In this document: piece after piece, positions 38,530-46,526 of the stretch
Layout of the letters: each line of letters begins with the position of its first letter
How positions within the stretch are numbered: position 1 is the first letter of the stretch
Source of the DNA: Allomuricauda sp. ARW1Y1
Lineage (GTDB): Bacteria > Bacteroidota > Bacteroidia > Flavobacteriales > Flavobacteriaceae
DNA length: 64,000 nt
Assembly: GCF_013407935.1 (NCBI RefSeq)
Contig: NZ_JACBZU010000002.1
Coordinates: forward strand, 186,001 to 250,000
Direction of reading: 5' to 3'
Translations under genes and position numbers: made by a program
Notes under the pieces: generated by a model
Told to the model about the DNA's origin: nothing
The model's database searches: none
Seen by the model: the letters and a program-made list of their open reading frames with translations, nothing else

Positions 38530-40986
38530 TTAGATGTGGTCCACATTGTAGACCAATCGTACACTTTTATACTTAGAAATAGCATTAAAGGATTTTTCGA
38601 TTCTTTTAATGCTATTTTTTGTTTGGGCCAAGGGCTGTTTCCTCGGCACCTTGATCAATATATTTTTGAGATAGTCCCTTCGGATTCGGGATACCGGTGG
38701 GTATTCAGGGCCAAGAATATTCGTGCCGAGCACATTCCGCAACGACCCCGCCATCCAGTCCGCTGCCTCGTTCAATTTATTGAAATCTTTATCCTTTAAG
38801 GTAATTTTGATCAACCGCACCAAAGGGGGATATTTAAACTGCTCCCTTTCATAAAATTGCTCTTTGAACATGCTATCGTAGCTGTTCGTGGTCACCTGTT
38901 GCAATATTTGATGGTATGGATTGTAGGTTTGAATGAGCACTTTGCCCCGCTTTTGGGTGCGCCCTGCCCTACCCGCCACCTGTGTGAGCATTTGAAAACT
39001 GCGTTCATGCGCCCTGTAATCAGGAAAATTGAGCATGGAATCCGCATTCATGATGCCCACCAAGCTCACATTTCTGAAATCCAGCCCCTTGGTTACCATT
39101 TGGGTACCGACCAGAATATCCATTTCCTGATTTTCAAAAGATGAAATGATTTTCTCATAGGCATATTTTCCTCGGGTAGTGTCCAAATCCATCCGCCCAA
39201 CCGAAACATCGGGGAACAACTGTCCCAATTCCTGCTGAATCTGTTCCGTACCAAAACCTTTGTTGTCCAGAGTAGGGCTCCCACAAGCCAAACACGCCTG
39301 CTGCAACGCCATGTGATACCCACAATAATGGCAACGCAATTGATTTCTATACTGATGATAGGTCAAACTGACATCACAATTGGGACATTGGGCTACATGT
39401 CCGCAGGTGGTACATTCCACCACTGGGGCAAAACCCCTTCGGTTTTGAAAAAGTATGATTTGCTCCCCCTCCTCCAAGGCTTCGGTCATCGCCTTGATCA
39501 AAATTTCGGAAAAATGACCCTTCATACGGCGTTTTCGAGTGGCTTCCTTGATGTCCACCAAATTGATCTCTGGCATCAGCACCTCACCAAACCGATGGGC
39601 AATGGAAGCATAGCCATATTTTTTCGTCTTGGCGTTATACATACTCTCAATGCTTGGCGTAGCGGAACCCAGAACAATGTGGGCCTTGTGCATGGAAGCC
39701 AAAACCACGGCCGCATCCCGTGCGTGGTAACGTGGTGCTGGGTCGAATTGTTTAAAAGAGGTTTCATGTTCCTCATCCACCACCACCAACCCCAATTGGG
39801 TAAACGGAAGGAAAAGCGACGAACGTGCACCAATGACAATCTGGGCTTTCTCGGCATTCTTCAGCACATTGTTCCACACCTCTACCCTTTCGTGAATGCT
39901 GTATTTGGAATGATAAACGGATACTTGATGTCCAAAATAATGTCGCAACCTATTGATCAATTGGGAGGTCAAAGCAATTTCTGGAAGCAGATATAAGGCT
40001 TGTTTCCCCTCTTCCAGACATTTTTGAATCAATTTGATGTATACCTCGGTCTTTCCAGAGGAGGTAACTCCGTGCAACAGTACTGGTTTATCCTCTTGAA
40101 AACTTTGATGGATATCCTCCAAAGCCTGTTGTTGGTATGCATTTAAATTGACATTAGCTGAGGATTGGGAATGCTCATCAAACTCCACCCGATCTTTTCG
40201 GATGTGGTACTCTTCCAAAACGTTTTTGTCCACAAGCGCCTTGATCACGGCCCTTGACGCTCTGCTTTCTTTTTCGAGTTCGGCAACGGGTATGGGTTTG
40301 GAGCTTTTCGCCTTTAGTTGGAACAAGGAAAGTACAACTTGGCTCTGCTTAGGGGCTCTAGTAAGCTCATTTAACAATTCCGCCAACTGCCCTTCATCAT
40401 CATACTGTTCCGAAAGCTTTACGTAGCGGACCAATTTAGGCTTGTATTGCTCGTACAATTCCTCCTTTTGAACCACCACGCCTTTATGCACCAAGGTATT
40501 GATGAGCTTTAACACGTGCTTTTTGTCCACAATATCACTGACCTCAGCTATTTTTAATGCGGTTTGATGTTGTAATGCCTCGTACACCAAAAACTCATCA
40601 TCGTTGAGTTCCTGCTCATCCACTTCGGCATTTTTATTGGGCAGAATCAGCGTTTCGCTTTCCAACATAAAGGCACTGGGCAACGCAGTCCGAATCACCT
40701 CCCCCAAGGTGCACATGTAGTACTTCGCCACCCACTCCCAATGCCTGAGTTGCACTGGTGTAACCACTGGGTGTTCGTCCAAAATCTGATAAATCTCCTT
40801 GGGTTCGTAGGCTTCCGGGGCATTTTGGTGAATGCGGTAGGCCAAAGCCGTATAAATCTTGGATTTCCCGAAGGGAACGGCCACACGCATGCCCTCCTGT
40901 AAAAAATCCGCTTCAGCCTTTGAAATTTTATACGTGAAGAGTTTCTCCAGGGGAATGGGCAAAACAACCTCCAAAAAATAATCCAT
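38530..40986 (-). CDS. priA: Primosomal helicase PriA
   Basis: An 818-residue DEAH-type helicase that restarts stalled replication forks. The N-terminal 3'-binding domain (MDYFLEVVLPIPLEKLFTYKIS) is followed by Walker A GVTSSGKTEV, the VVDEEHE box, motif III GSATPS, an eight-Cys zinc region (CTTCGHVAQCPNCD ... CHYCGYH ... CLACG) and helicase motifs V-VI (GTQMVTKGLDF, QVAGRAGR). I use ATG 40986, which matches the family's MDYFLEV-like start; an upstream in-frame ATG would add 33 residues unlike the family and overlap the DUF2147 gene. Confidence 0.97.
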   Translation of the reverse strand: MDYFLEVVLPIPLEKLFTYKISKAEADFLQEGMRVAVPFGKSKIYTALAYRIHQNAPEAYEPKEIYQILDEHPVVTPVQLRHWEWVAKYYMCTLGEVIRTALPSAFMLESETLILPNKNAEVDEQELNDDEFLVYEALQHQTALKIAEVSDIVDKKHVLKLINTLVHKGVVVQKEELYEQYKPKLVRYVKLSEQYDDEGQLAELLNELTRAPKQSQVVLSLFQLKAKSSKPIPVAELEKESRASRAVIKALVDKNVLEEYHIRKDRVEFDEHSQSSANVNLNAYQQQALEDIHQSFQEDKPVLLHGVTSSGKTEVYIKLIQKCLEEGKQALYLLPEIALTSQLINRLRHYFGHQVSVYHSKYSIHERVEVWNNVLKNAEKAQIVIGARSSLFLPFTQLGLVVVDEEHETSFKQFDPAPRYHARDAAVVLASMHKAHIVLGSATPSIESMYNAKTKKYGYASIAHRFGEVLMPEINLVDIKEATRKRRMKGHFSEILIKAMTEALEEGEQIILFQNRRGFAPVVECTTCGHVAQCPNCDVSLTYHQYRNQLRCHYCGYHMALQQACLACGSPTLDNKGFGTEQIQQELGQLFPDVSVGRMDLDTTRGKYAYEKIISSFENQEMDILVGTQMVTKGLDFRNVSLVGIMNADSMLNFPDYRAHERSFQMLTQVAGRAGRTQKRGKVLIQTYNPYHQILQQVTTNSYDSMFKEQFYEREQFKYPPLVRLIKITLKDKDFNKLNEAADWMAGSLRNVLGTNILGPEYPPVSRIRRDYLKNILIKVPRKQPLAQTKNSIKRIEKSFNAISKYKSVRLVYNVDHI

Positions 40987-40988
40987 AT

Positions 40989-41438
40989 CTAGTTCTCTAT
41001 CACCCGGTGCCATGTTTGGGTTCGATACAAAAAGGCGAGATAGCCCCGTACTTTGAGACGGTTGGCGTTTTCCTCGTCCAACCATACCCTGCCCCTAAAG
41101 GTCATGGCCTGTTCGGGGTCGAAGAGTTTGTCGCCTTTGTAGATCCCATCTTTCTTTTCCTCAAAATCCTCCATGATCTTCATGCCGAGGATAGGCTTAT
41201 TTTTTCGTTCTCCCTCACATTTGGTACATACCGCACCTTTTTTTCCTTCCTGCAAAATCTTCACCACCTTGGCATGCAACAAGCCACCGTCCTTATATAT
41301 TTCGATGATCGCCTTTTCCGTACCATCACGGTCGTCAATGGTTTTCCATTTGCCAAAAACGGTCTGGGCAAAGGTGATTTGACCCATCAGAAAACATAGG
41401 GCGAAAACCCATTTACGCATCATTCTTCTGTTTTTCAT
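40989..41438 (-). CDS. DUF2147 family exported protein
   Basis: A 149-residue protein with a signal peptide (to about residue 24, TFAQT). The mature part follows the DUF2147 pattern: VFGKWKTIDDRDGTEKAIIEIYKDGG, a region with two Cys (AVCTKCEG), ILGMKIMEDFEEKKDGIYKG and LFDPEQAMTFRGRVW. DUF2147 members are small periplasmic beta-rich proteins, structurally like lipocalins in some cases; function unknown. It overlaps the 3' end of the YihY gene by 26 bases and stops 2 bases before priA starts, so the four minus-strand genes look like one operon. Confidence 0.87.
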   Translation of the reverse strand: MKNRRMMRKWVFALCFLMGQITFAQTVFGKWKTIDDRDGTEKAIIEIYKDGGLLHAKVVKILQEGKKGAVCTKCEGERKNKPILGMKIMEDFEEKKDGIYKGDKLFDPEQAMTFRGRVWLDEENANRLKVRGYLAFLYRTQTWHRVIEN

Positions 41439-42393
41439 GCCTTTTTTTAAGGGAATTTAAGGTTGCATTGAGCTCAAAGCCCAACAATAAAATGTTTGAA
41501 TTTAACCAAATAAACACCATTAGTATCAATAATCCTCCCAAAGCGCCATAAAGTTCATTGTAACGGGCAAATTCGTCCACGTAAATACCAAAAAGATAAG
41601 AGGTGAGCAAGAACAAGAGGGTAGTCATCAAGGCACCTGCGGAGAAGAATCGTGCCTTACGCCCTTCGGCGGTTCCAAAATAGTACAGTATGGCCGTGGT
41701 AATGTAGGACAAAAACAAAAAGAACAGTACTTTGGCTATCTGAATGCCCACTGTATCGCCTTTTTCCACATCGTACCCCAAGGTTTTGCCCAAATACTCA
41801 CTAGTGTATTCCACAATGTAGAATTCAAAATATACGAAGGCAACGGCTCCCACAATCAATAAAATGGAAAGAATGAGCCCCACCATGAGCGCATAGGCAT
41901 ACTGACGGAAAAAATTTCGGGTCAGTTCCACATGATAGGAATTCTCAAAGCCCCCAAAAATGGCACTTACGCCGTTGGCCACTAGAAAAATGGACAAAAT
42001 AAAGGCAGAGGACAACAATCCCCCTTGCTTTTGATCTTTGATTTGCTGATAGATTTCCCCAAAATAATCACTGGTTGCGGAAGGGAGAAAGGACTCCAGA
42101 AAATCCAGGAATTGGGCATCAAAATTCTCATTGCCCACACTCACGTAGGGTATGATGAACGGAATCAGTGTCAATAAGAAAATAAGCAATGGGAAAAGGG
42201 CCAAAAACAGGCTGAACGCAATGGAACTAGCCCGGGAGGACAGTGTTCCTTTAACAATGCCCACCAAATACATTTCGATCAAGTCATACAAAGAGAGTCC
42301 TTCAAAAGCTTTGAGCTTTATCTTTTTCAATATCCGGACCATCCAATTGATCACGGGTATCTTTTCCAACTGCTCTTCGATGGCTGCTGACAT
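41413..42393 (-). CDS. YihY/BrkB family membrane protein
   Basis: A 326-residue protein of the YihY/BrkB (UPF0761) family with about six hydrophobic segments, beginning after a helical N-terminus with the conserved GTLSSRASSIAFSLFLALFPLLIFLLTL. Conserved family elements include the VANGVSAIFGGFENSYHV region and the C-terminal GGLLILMVFIWLNSNILLLGFELNA. Despite older names it is not an RNase; a transport role is possible. It begins directly after the nadC stop and overlaps the DUF2147 gene. Confidence 0.93.
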   Translation of the reverse strand: MSAAIEEQLEKIPVINWMVRILKKIKLKAFEGLSLYDLIEMYLVGIVKGTLSSRASSIAFSLFLALFPLLIFLLTLIPFIIPYVSVGNENFDAQFLDFLESFLPSATSDYFGEIYQQIKDQKQGGLLSSAFILSIFLVANGVSAIFGGFENSYHVELTRNFFRQYAYALMVGLILSILLIVGAVAFVYFEFYIVEYTSEYLGKTLGYDVEKGDTVGIQIAKVLFFLFLSYITTAILYYFGTAEGRKARFFSAGALMTTLLFLLTSYLFGIYVDEFARYNELYGALGGLLILMVFIWLNSNILLLGFELNATLNSLKKRHEKQKNDA

Positions 42394-43251
42394 TTAAACG
42401 GCTTTTAGGCTTAGGTCCATATTGTAAACGGAATGGGTAAGCGCTCCTGAAGAAATATAGTTCACGCCACATTCGGCATAGGTTCTGATGGTTTCTTCGT
42501 TAATGCCCCCAGAGGATTCGGTAAGGCACCGGTCCCCTATCCGTTTGACGGCTTCACGGGTATCATCATAATCAAAATTATCCAAGAGAATGCGATAGAC
42601 GCCATCAGATTGCAGGATTTCGTCTACCTCATCTAAATTCCGGGCCTCCACGATAATCTTTAATTCCTTCCCCTGCTCCTTCAGATAATCCTTTGTTTTT
42701 TGAATGGCCTTGGTGATACCCCCGGCAAAATCGATATGGTTGTCCTTGAGCATGATCATATCGTAAAGAGCAAATCGATGGTTCTCCCCTCCTCCAATGG
42801 TTACGGCCCATTTTTCCAATGCCCGGATGCCGGGCGTGGTTTTACGGGTGTCTAAAATTTTGGTGTCCGTACCGTCCAAAAGGGAGACAAAATCCTGGGT
42901 CTTGGTGGCAATGGCACTCATGCGCTGCATGGCATTGAGCACTAAACGCTCGGCCTTTAAAATACTTTGCGAACTGCCTTCCACATAAAATACCACATCC
43001 CCGTATTTGACGGAGGAACCATCCTCCATCAAGATCTCCATCTTAAGTTGTGGGTCCACGTAGTGAAAGACCTGTTGGGCAAAGGCCACACCTGCAATAA
43101 TGCCTTCATCCTTGACCAACAGTTTTGCCTTTCCCTGCGCGGATGCGGGAATACAGGCCAAGGAACTGTGGTCGCCATCACCAACATCTTCCCTAACGGC
43201 ATTGGCAATGATCAGATCCAGTTCGTGTTGAAATTGTGCTTCGGAAATCAT
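42394..43251 (-). CDS. nadC: Quinolinate phosphoribosyltransferase NadC
   Basis: A 285-residue enzyme that forms nicotinate mononucleotide from quinolinate and PRPP in de novo NAD synthesis. Recognisable motifs are EDVGDGDHSS near the N-terminus, NAMQRMSAIATKTQ, DTRKTTPGIRALEKWAV (PRPP and quinolinate binding), GGGENHRFALYDMIMLKDNH and the C-terminal ESSGGINEETI. It is the first gene of the minus-strand run nadC-yihY-DUF2147-priA. Confidence 0.96.
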   Translation of the reverse strand: MISEAQFQHELDLIIANAVREDVGDGDHSSLACIPASAQGKAKLLVKDEGIIAGVAFAQQVFHYVDPQLKMEILMEDGSSVKYGDVVFYVEGSSQSILKAERLVLNAMQRMSAIATKTQDFVSLLDGTDTKILDTRKTTPGIRALEKWAVTIGGGENHRFALYDMIMLKDNHIDFAGGITKAIQKTKDYLKEQGKELKIIVEARNLDEVDEILQSDGVYRILLDNFDYDDTREAVKRIGDRCLTESSGGINEETIRTYAECGVNYISSGALTHSVYNMDLSLKAV

Positions 43252-43351
43252 CCAAATGGGGTTTTCACGAAAATAGTAAAAACATCTTTCTTGGTCTACA
43301 ATTATGTTGTGGAGTTATACCGAAAATAATGCCAGTGGTGGATGAGGTTTT

Positions 43352-43399
43352 GGGTTGCGGGTTTCGGGTTGCGGGTTGCGGGTTTCGGGTTTCGGGTTT
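43352..43399. repeat. GGGTTTC/GGGTTGC heptamer array
   Basis: About seven tandem 7-base units alternating between GGGTTGC and GGGTTTC. A shorter, decayed array of the same kind lies at 45836-45872, on the other side of the cadherin/BspA gene. Confidence 0.8.
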
Positions 43400-43441
43400 A
43401 ATGGTTTATGTCATTTAAAAGATGGCGTTTTCGTTTAGGGC

Positions 43442-43497
43442 AAAAAAAGACCCTGAAACGAGTTCAGGGTAAAAAGCCCCAGAAACCAGTTTGGGGC
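43442..43497 (-). terminator. Tandem terminators of the cadherin/BspA gene
   Basis: On the gene strand, GCCCCAAAC pairs with GTTTCTGGGGC then TTTTT, and further on ACCCTGAA pairs with TTCAGGGT then CTTTTTTT. Both have U-runs, so transcription should end here. Confidence 0.75.
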
Positions 43498-43558
43498 AAG
43501 CCACCGGAAAACGAGAGCAGGTTTTCCAGTGGTTGCCCCTTTCTAAAAACTGATTTTT

Positions 43559-45715
43559 TTATGGACACTCTGGATTATAGTCAAAGGTTTGTGGAATCTG
43601 CCAATTATAATCATTTATCAGAACATTTAAGGCATAATCACCACTCTCACCACAAAGCGGAACATTTTCCATTCCCAATGCTATATCGAAGGGCCCTTCA
43701 TTTACCTGCACAAAATTGGCCCACCCGGCCAAAGTGGCATTGGCATTGGTGTGGGACATGCCGGAGTTATCGAACATATCTGACATAAACGCAATACTGC
43801 TTATATCCCATACGCCTAAGTTTTGGTCGAAACTGCTGGCCTCTTGAAACATACGTGCCATATTGGTTACATTCTTTGTATTCCACAGGCCAATATCTTG
43901 GTTAAATGAGCTCGCTTCCCAGAACATATTTACCATACTAGTCACATTTTCTGTTTTCCATTCGCCAATGTCTTGATTAAAACTGGAAGCTCCCTGAAAC
44001 ATTTGAGCCATACTGGTCACGTTTATTGTTTCCCAATCGCCAATAGACCCGTTAAAGCTGGAAGCTCCATAAAACATACTTGACATATTCTCCACTTGGG
44101 ACAGGTCGGGCCTTTCCATTGCCGTAAAGTCCACCAGATTTTGACAGCCGAAAAATGTAAATTCCATGCTCTGCCAGACATTGGTGCCCCATTGGGACAC
44201 ATCCACTAGTGCATTTCTACTGGCCGAGTTCGTAAAACCCATCGATAAAGCCGGGAAAGTGCCCTTGATGGCCACCGAGTAGGTACCCCCGTTCGCATAC
44301 AAATGGGTAGGATTTTGTTGGTTCACTTGTTGCTCGCCCGTATCGTCCCCCCAGTCGATGGTAAAATCGTAGTCGTAGTTTGGGTTTGTTCCTATGCCCA
44401 ACACTTGGCCGTCGACTACTTGGAACTTTAGGATAAAGGAGGCCGGGTCCTCAAATAGGCTATCCATAACGTTGTTCACCGTGATGGTCACGGTAAAGGT
44501 AACCGGTTCGTTGGTGCCGTCGCTGGCGCTTATGGTGATCGTATGTTCTTCCTGGGTCTCAAAGTCCAAGTTTGCTCCCTCTGCCAGTGAAAGTTCGCCC
44601 GCCTCGGTGAGCTCAAAGAGCCCGTCCAAATTTTCTGCTAGGGTAAAGGTAATTTCATCCCCTTCGGGGTCGTTCGCCGTTAGGGTGCCTATTACCTCGG
44701 TGTCCGCAATGTCCTCATTGGCCTCGAAACCTTGGTCGGCCGCTGTAGGGGCTTCGTTCACATTGAGCACTTGGATGGTGATGATGGCTTGTACAGGAAC
44801 ATTGCCGTCGCTCGCGCTTACGGTAATGGTATGTTCTTCCTGGGTCTCAAAATCCAAGCTCTTGCCCTCTGCCAAGGAAAGTTCCCCCGCTTCGGTGAGC
44901 TCAAAGAGCCCGTCCACGTCCTCCTCGATGGCAAAGGTAATGTTGTCCCCGCCAGGGTAGTCGGCCTTTACGGTCCCAATGATATCGGTATCGCCAATGT
45001 CCTCGTTGGCCTCGAAGGTCTGCGCCTCCATGGTGGGCTCGTCCACATCGAGCACTTGGACCGTTATCTCCGCTTGTACAAATCCGTTGCCGTCGTTGGC
45101 GGTTACGGTAATGACATGTTCTTGCTTGGTCTCAAAGTCCAAGCTCTTGCCCGCTGCCAAGGAAAGTTCCCCCGCCTCGGTGAGCTCAAAGAGCCCGTCC
45201 ACGTCCTCCACGATGGCGAAGGCCAGTGCATCCTCTTCGGGGTCGGTGGCCGTTACGGTCCCAATGATATCGGTATCGCCGATGTCCTCGTTAGCCTCGA
45301 AGGTCTGCGCCTCCATGGTGGGCGGCAGGTTTTCGGGATCGGTACGGACTACTGTTATCGTGATGTTGCCGGGCCTTCCCACCGTGCCATCGTGCACATA
45401 GATCTTCAGTTGCTGTTCGGGGTATTTGGTGTAATCGAGGGACTGGCCTTCGGATAGGGAGAGCGTACCTCCCTTAGTTACAGAAAAGAACCCGCTCTGG
45501 TCGTCCGTAAGGGAAAAGACCAGGGCGTCCCCGTCCTTGTCGGTGGCCTTGAGCGCGCCTATGGGCGAGCCTGCGGGAAGGGCCTCCGGTACGGTAAAGT
45601 TCTGGTCGGGGACCACGGGGGCATGGTTCACCAGCTCCGAATCGCTTTCATTGGGGTCGCAGGACCACAACAGTGCCAAGGCGCAAAGTCCGGGCAATAG
45701 GTATCTTGTCTTCAT
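43559..45715 (-). CDS. Large lipoprotein with cadherin-like and BspA-like repeats
   Basis: A 718-residue lipoprotein (lipobox ALLWSC, Cys at residue 19). Four cadherin-like repeats of about 95 residues follow, each with an FEANEDI.DT..IGT unit, a DGLFELTEAGELSL unit and an ITV.ASDG-type end; they are very similar in DNA. A linker domain (FTIDWGDDTGE, near residue 455) resembles PKD-type beta sandwiches. The C-terminal part has DUF285/BspA-like units MF..ASSFNQDIG.W, repeated about five times. Such proteins are surface adhesins. I see no type IX sorting domain. Its upstream region carries the 21-base direct repeats found at the collagen-like genes. Confidence 0.9.
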   Translation of the reverse strand: MKTRYLLPGLCALALLWSCDPNESDSELVNHAPVVPDQNFTVPEALPAGSPIGALKATDKDGDALVFSLTDDQSGFFSVTKGGTLSLSEGQSLDYTKYPEQQLKIYVHDGTVGRPGNITITVVRTDPENLPPTMEAQTFEANEDIGDTDIIGTVTATDPEEDALAFAIVEDVDGLFELTEAGELSLAAGKSLDFETKQEHVITVTANDGNGFVQAEITVQVLDVDEPTMEAQTFEANEDIGDTDIIGTVKADYPGGDNITFAIEEDVDGLFELTEAGELSLAEGKSLDFETQEEHTITVSASDGNVPVQAIITIQVLNVNEAPTAADQGFEANEDIADTEVIGTLTANDPEGDEITFTLAENLDGLFELTEAGELSLAEGANLDFETQEEHTITISASDGTNEPVTFTVTITVNNVMDSLFEDPASFILKFQVVDGQVLGIGTNPNYDYDFTIDWGDDTGEQQVNQQNPTHLYANGGTYSVAIKGTFPALSMGFTNSASRNALVDVSQWGTNVWQSMEFTFFGCQNLVDFTAMERPDLSQVENMSSMFYGASSFNGSIGDWETINVTSMAQMFQGASSFNQDIGEWKTENVTSMVNMFWEASSFNQDIGLWNTKNVTNMARMFQEASSFDQNLGVWDISSIAFMSDMFDNSGMSHTNANATLAGWANFVQVNEGPFDIALGMENVPLCGESGDYALNVLINDYNWQIPQTFDYNPECP

Positions 45716-45777
45716 ACAGTGTAGGTTTGGGTAAAATCGGCACCAATATCCGACAACACCGCCAATGTAAAAGGGAC

Positions 45778-45832
45778 GATCTGACGGATGCCCCTTTTGA
45801 TCTGACGGATGGGGGTTCTGATCTGACGGATG
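45778..45832 (-). promoter_or_regulatory. Direct-repeat operator, set 3
   Basis: Read on the gene strand, CATCCGTCAGATC occurs three times (45820-45832, 45799-45811, 45778-45790) at exact 21-base spacing, in the same orientation relative to the gene as in sets 1 and 2. The last unit ends 62 bases before the ATG. A weak -7-like TATTGGTG lies at 45742-45749. Confidence 0.8.
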
Positions 45833-45835
45833 GGG

Positions 45836-45872
45836 TTTTGGGGTTCGGGTTTCGGGTTAAGGGTTCGGAGTT
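45836..45872. repeat. Decayed GGGTTTC heptamer array
   Basis: Units GGGTTCG, GGTTTCG, GGTTAAG and GGTTCGG-like follow each other at 7-base steps directly upstream of the direct-repeat operator. Confidence 0.6.
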
Positions 45873-45936
45873 TGGGGTTGATTCTACATGATTGAAAAAA
45901 AATGGAATCCTGAAGTGGATGTCTTTCTTTGTAAAC

Positions 45937-45968
45937 TTGAGTTTCTTACTGGAAAAAATCTATTTTTG
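45937..45968 (+). promoter_or_regulatory. rlmH promoter giving a near-leaderless message
   Basis: TTG at 45937-45939 and TATTTTTG at 45961-45968, gap 21. The ATG at 45972 is only 3 bases after the -7 box, so transcription should begin at or within the start codon region. Confidence 0.6.
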
Positions 45969-45971
45969 GGC

Positions 45972-46445
45972 ATGCAGATTACCTTAATGGCCATTGGCAA
46001 AACAGATAAAGCTGAACTTGAGTCACTTATAACCATTTACGAAAAACGGTTGAAGCATTACATCAAGTTTCAAATGGAAATCATTCCCGATATCAAAAAC
46101 CGGAAAAACCTTTCGGAAGCCCAACAAAAGGAAAAGGAAGGGGAATTGATCTTGGCGCAACTACAGCCTACTGATGCTTTGGTACTGCTGGACGAGAAAG
46201 GAAAGCAATACAGCTCTGTGGATTTTGCCCAATTCCTACAAAAAAAGATGAACAGTGGTATCAAAAATCTGGTTCTGGCCATTGGTGGTCCTTATGGGTT
46301 CAGTGAAGCCGTTTACGCCAAAAGTTCGGGTAAAATTAGCCTTTCCAAAATGACCTTTTCCCACCAAATGGTGCGCTTGTTCATCGTAGAGCAAATCTAT
46401 AGAGGGTTCACGATTTTACGAAACGAACCTTATCATCATCAATGA
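45972..46445 (+). CDS. rlmH: 23S rRNA pseudouridine-1915 N3-methyltransferase RlmH
   Basis: A 157-residue SPOUT methyltransferase that acts on m3-pseudouridine 1915 in helix 69 of 23S rRNA. The start MQITLMAIGKTD, the central LLDEKGKQYSSVDFA, the knotted SAM site VLAIGGPYGFSEAVY and the C-terminal SKMTFSHQMVRLFIVEQIYR are canonical. The ATG at 45972 is chosen over one at 45888 because the family begins here and the promoter lies between. The message is probably leaderless. Confidence 0.96.
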   Translation: MQITLMAIGKTDKAELESLITIYEKRLKHYIKFQMEIIPDIKNRKNLSEAQQKEKEGELILAQLQPTDALVLLDEKGKQYSSVDFAQFLQKKMNSGIKNLVLAIGGPYGFSEAVYAKSSGKISLSKMTFSHQMVRLFIVEQIYRGFTILRNEPYHHQ

Positions 46446-46526
46446 GATAATTGGAGGCAAGAGTCAAGAACCAGGACCAAAACAGTCCTTGTTCCTGTTT
46501 CTTGAAGCGCAGCGGTCTTCCTTCTG

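Larger units (their letters stand above)
43252..43558. other. Spacer with heptamer array and stacked hairpins
   Basis: No gene. Positions 43352-43399 hold a GGGTTTC/GGGTTGC heptamer array of about seven units. Positions 43442-43539 hold three nested or overlapping hairpins downstream of the cadherin/BspA gene (see the terminator entry and the finding on alternative pairing). The rest shows nothing I can name. Confidence 0.7.

Noticed and set aside
44394..45457. Long plus-strand ORFs opposite the cadherin/BspA gene
   Set aside because: They are antisense shadows of a gene with biased codon use; the minus-strand product has a lipobox and known repeat domains.
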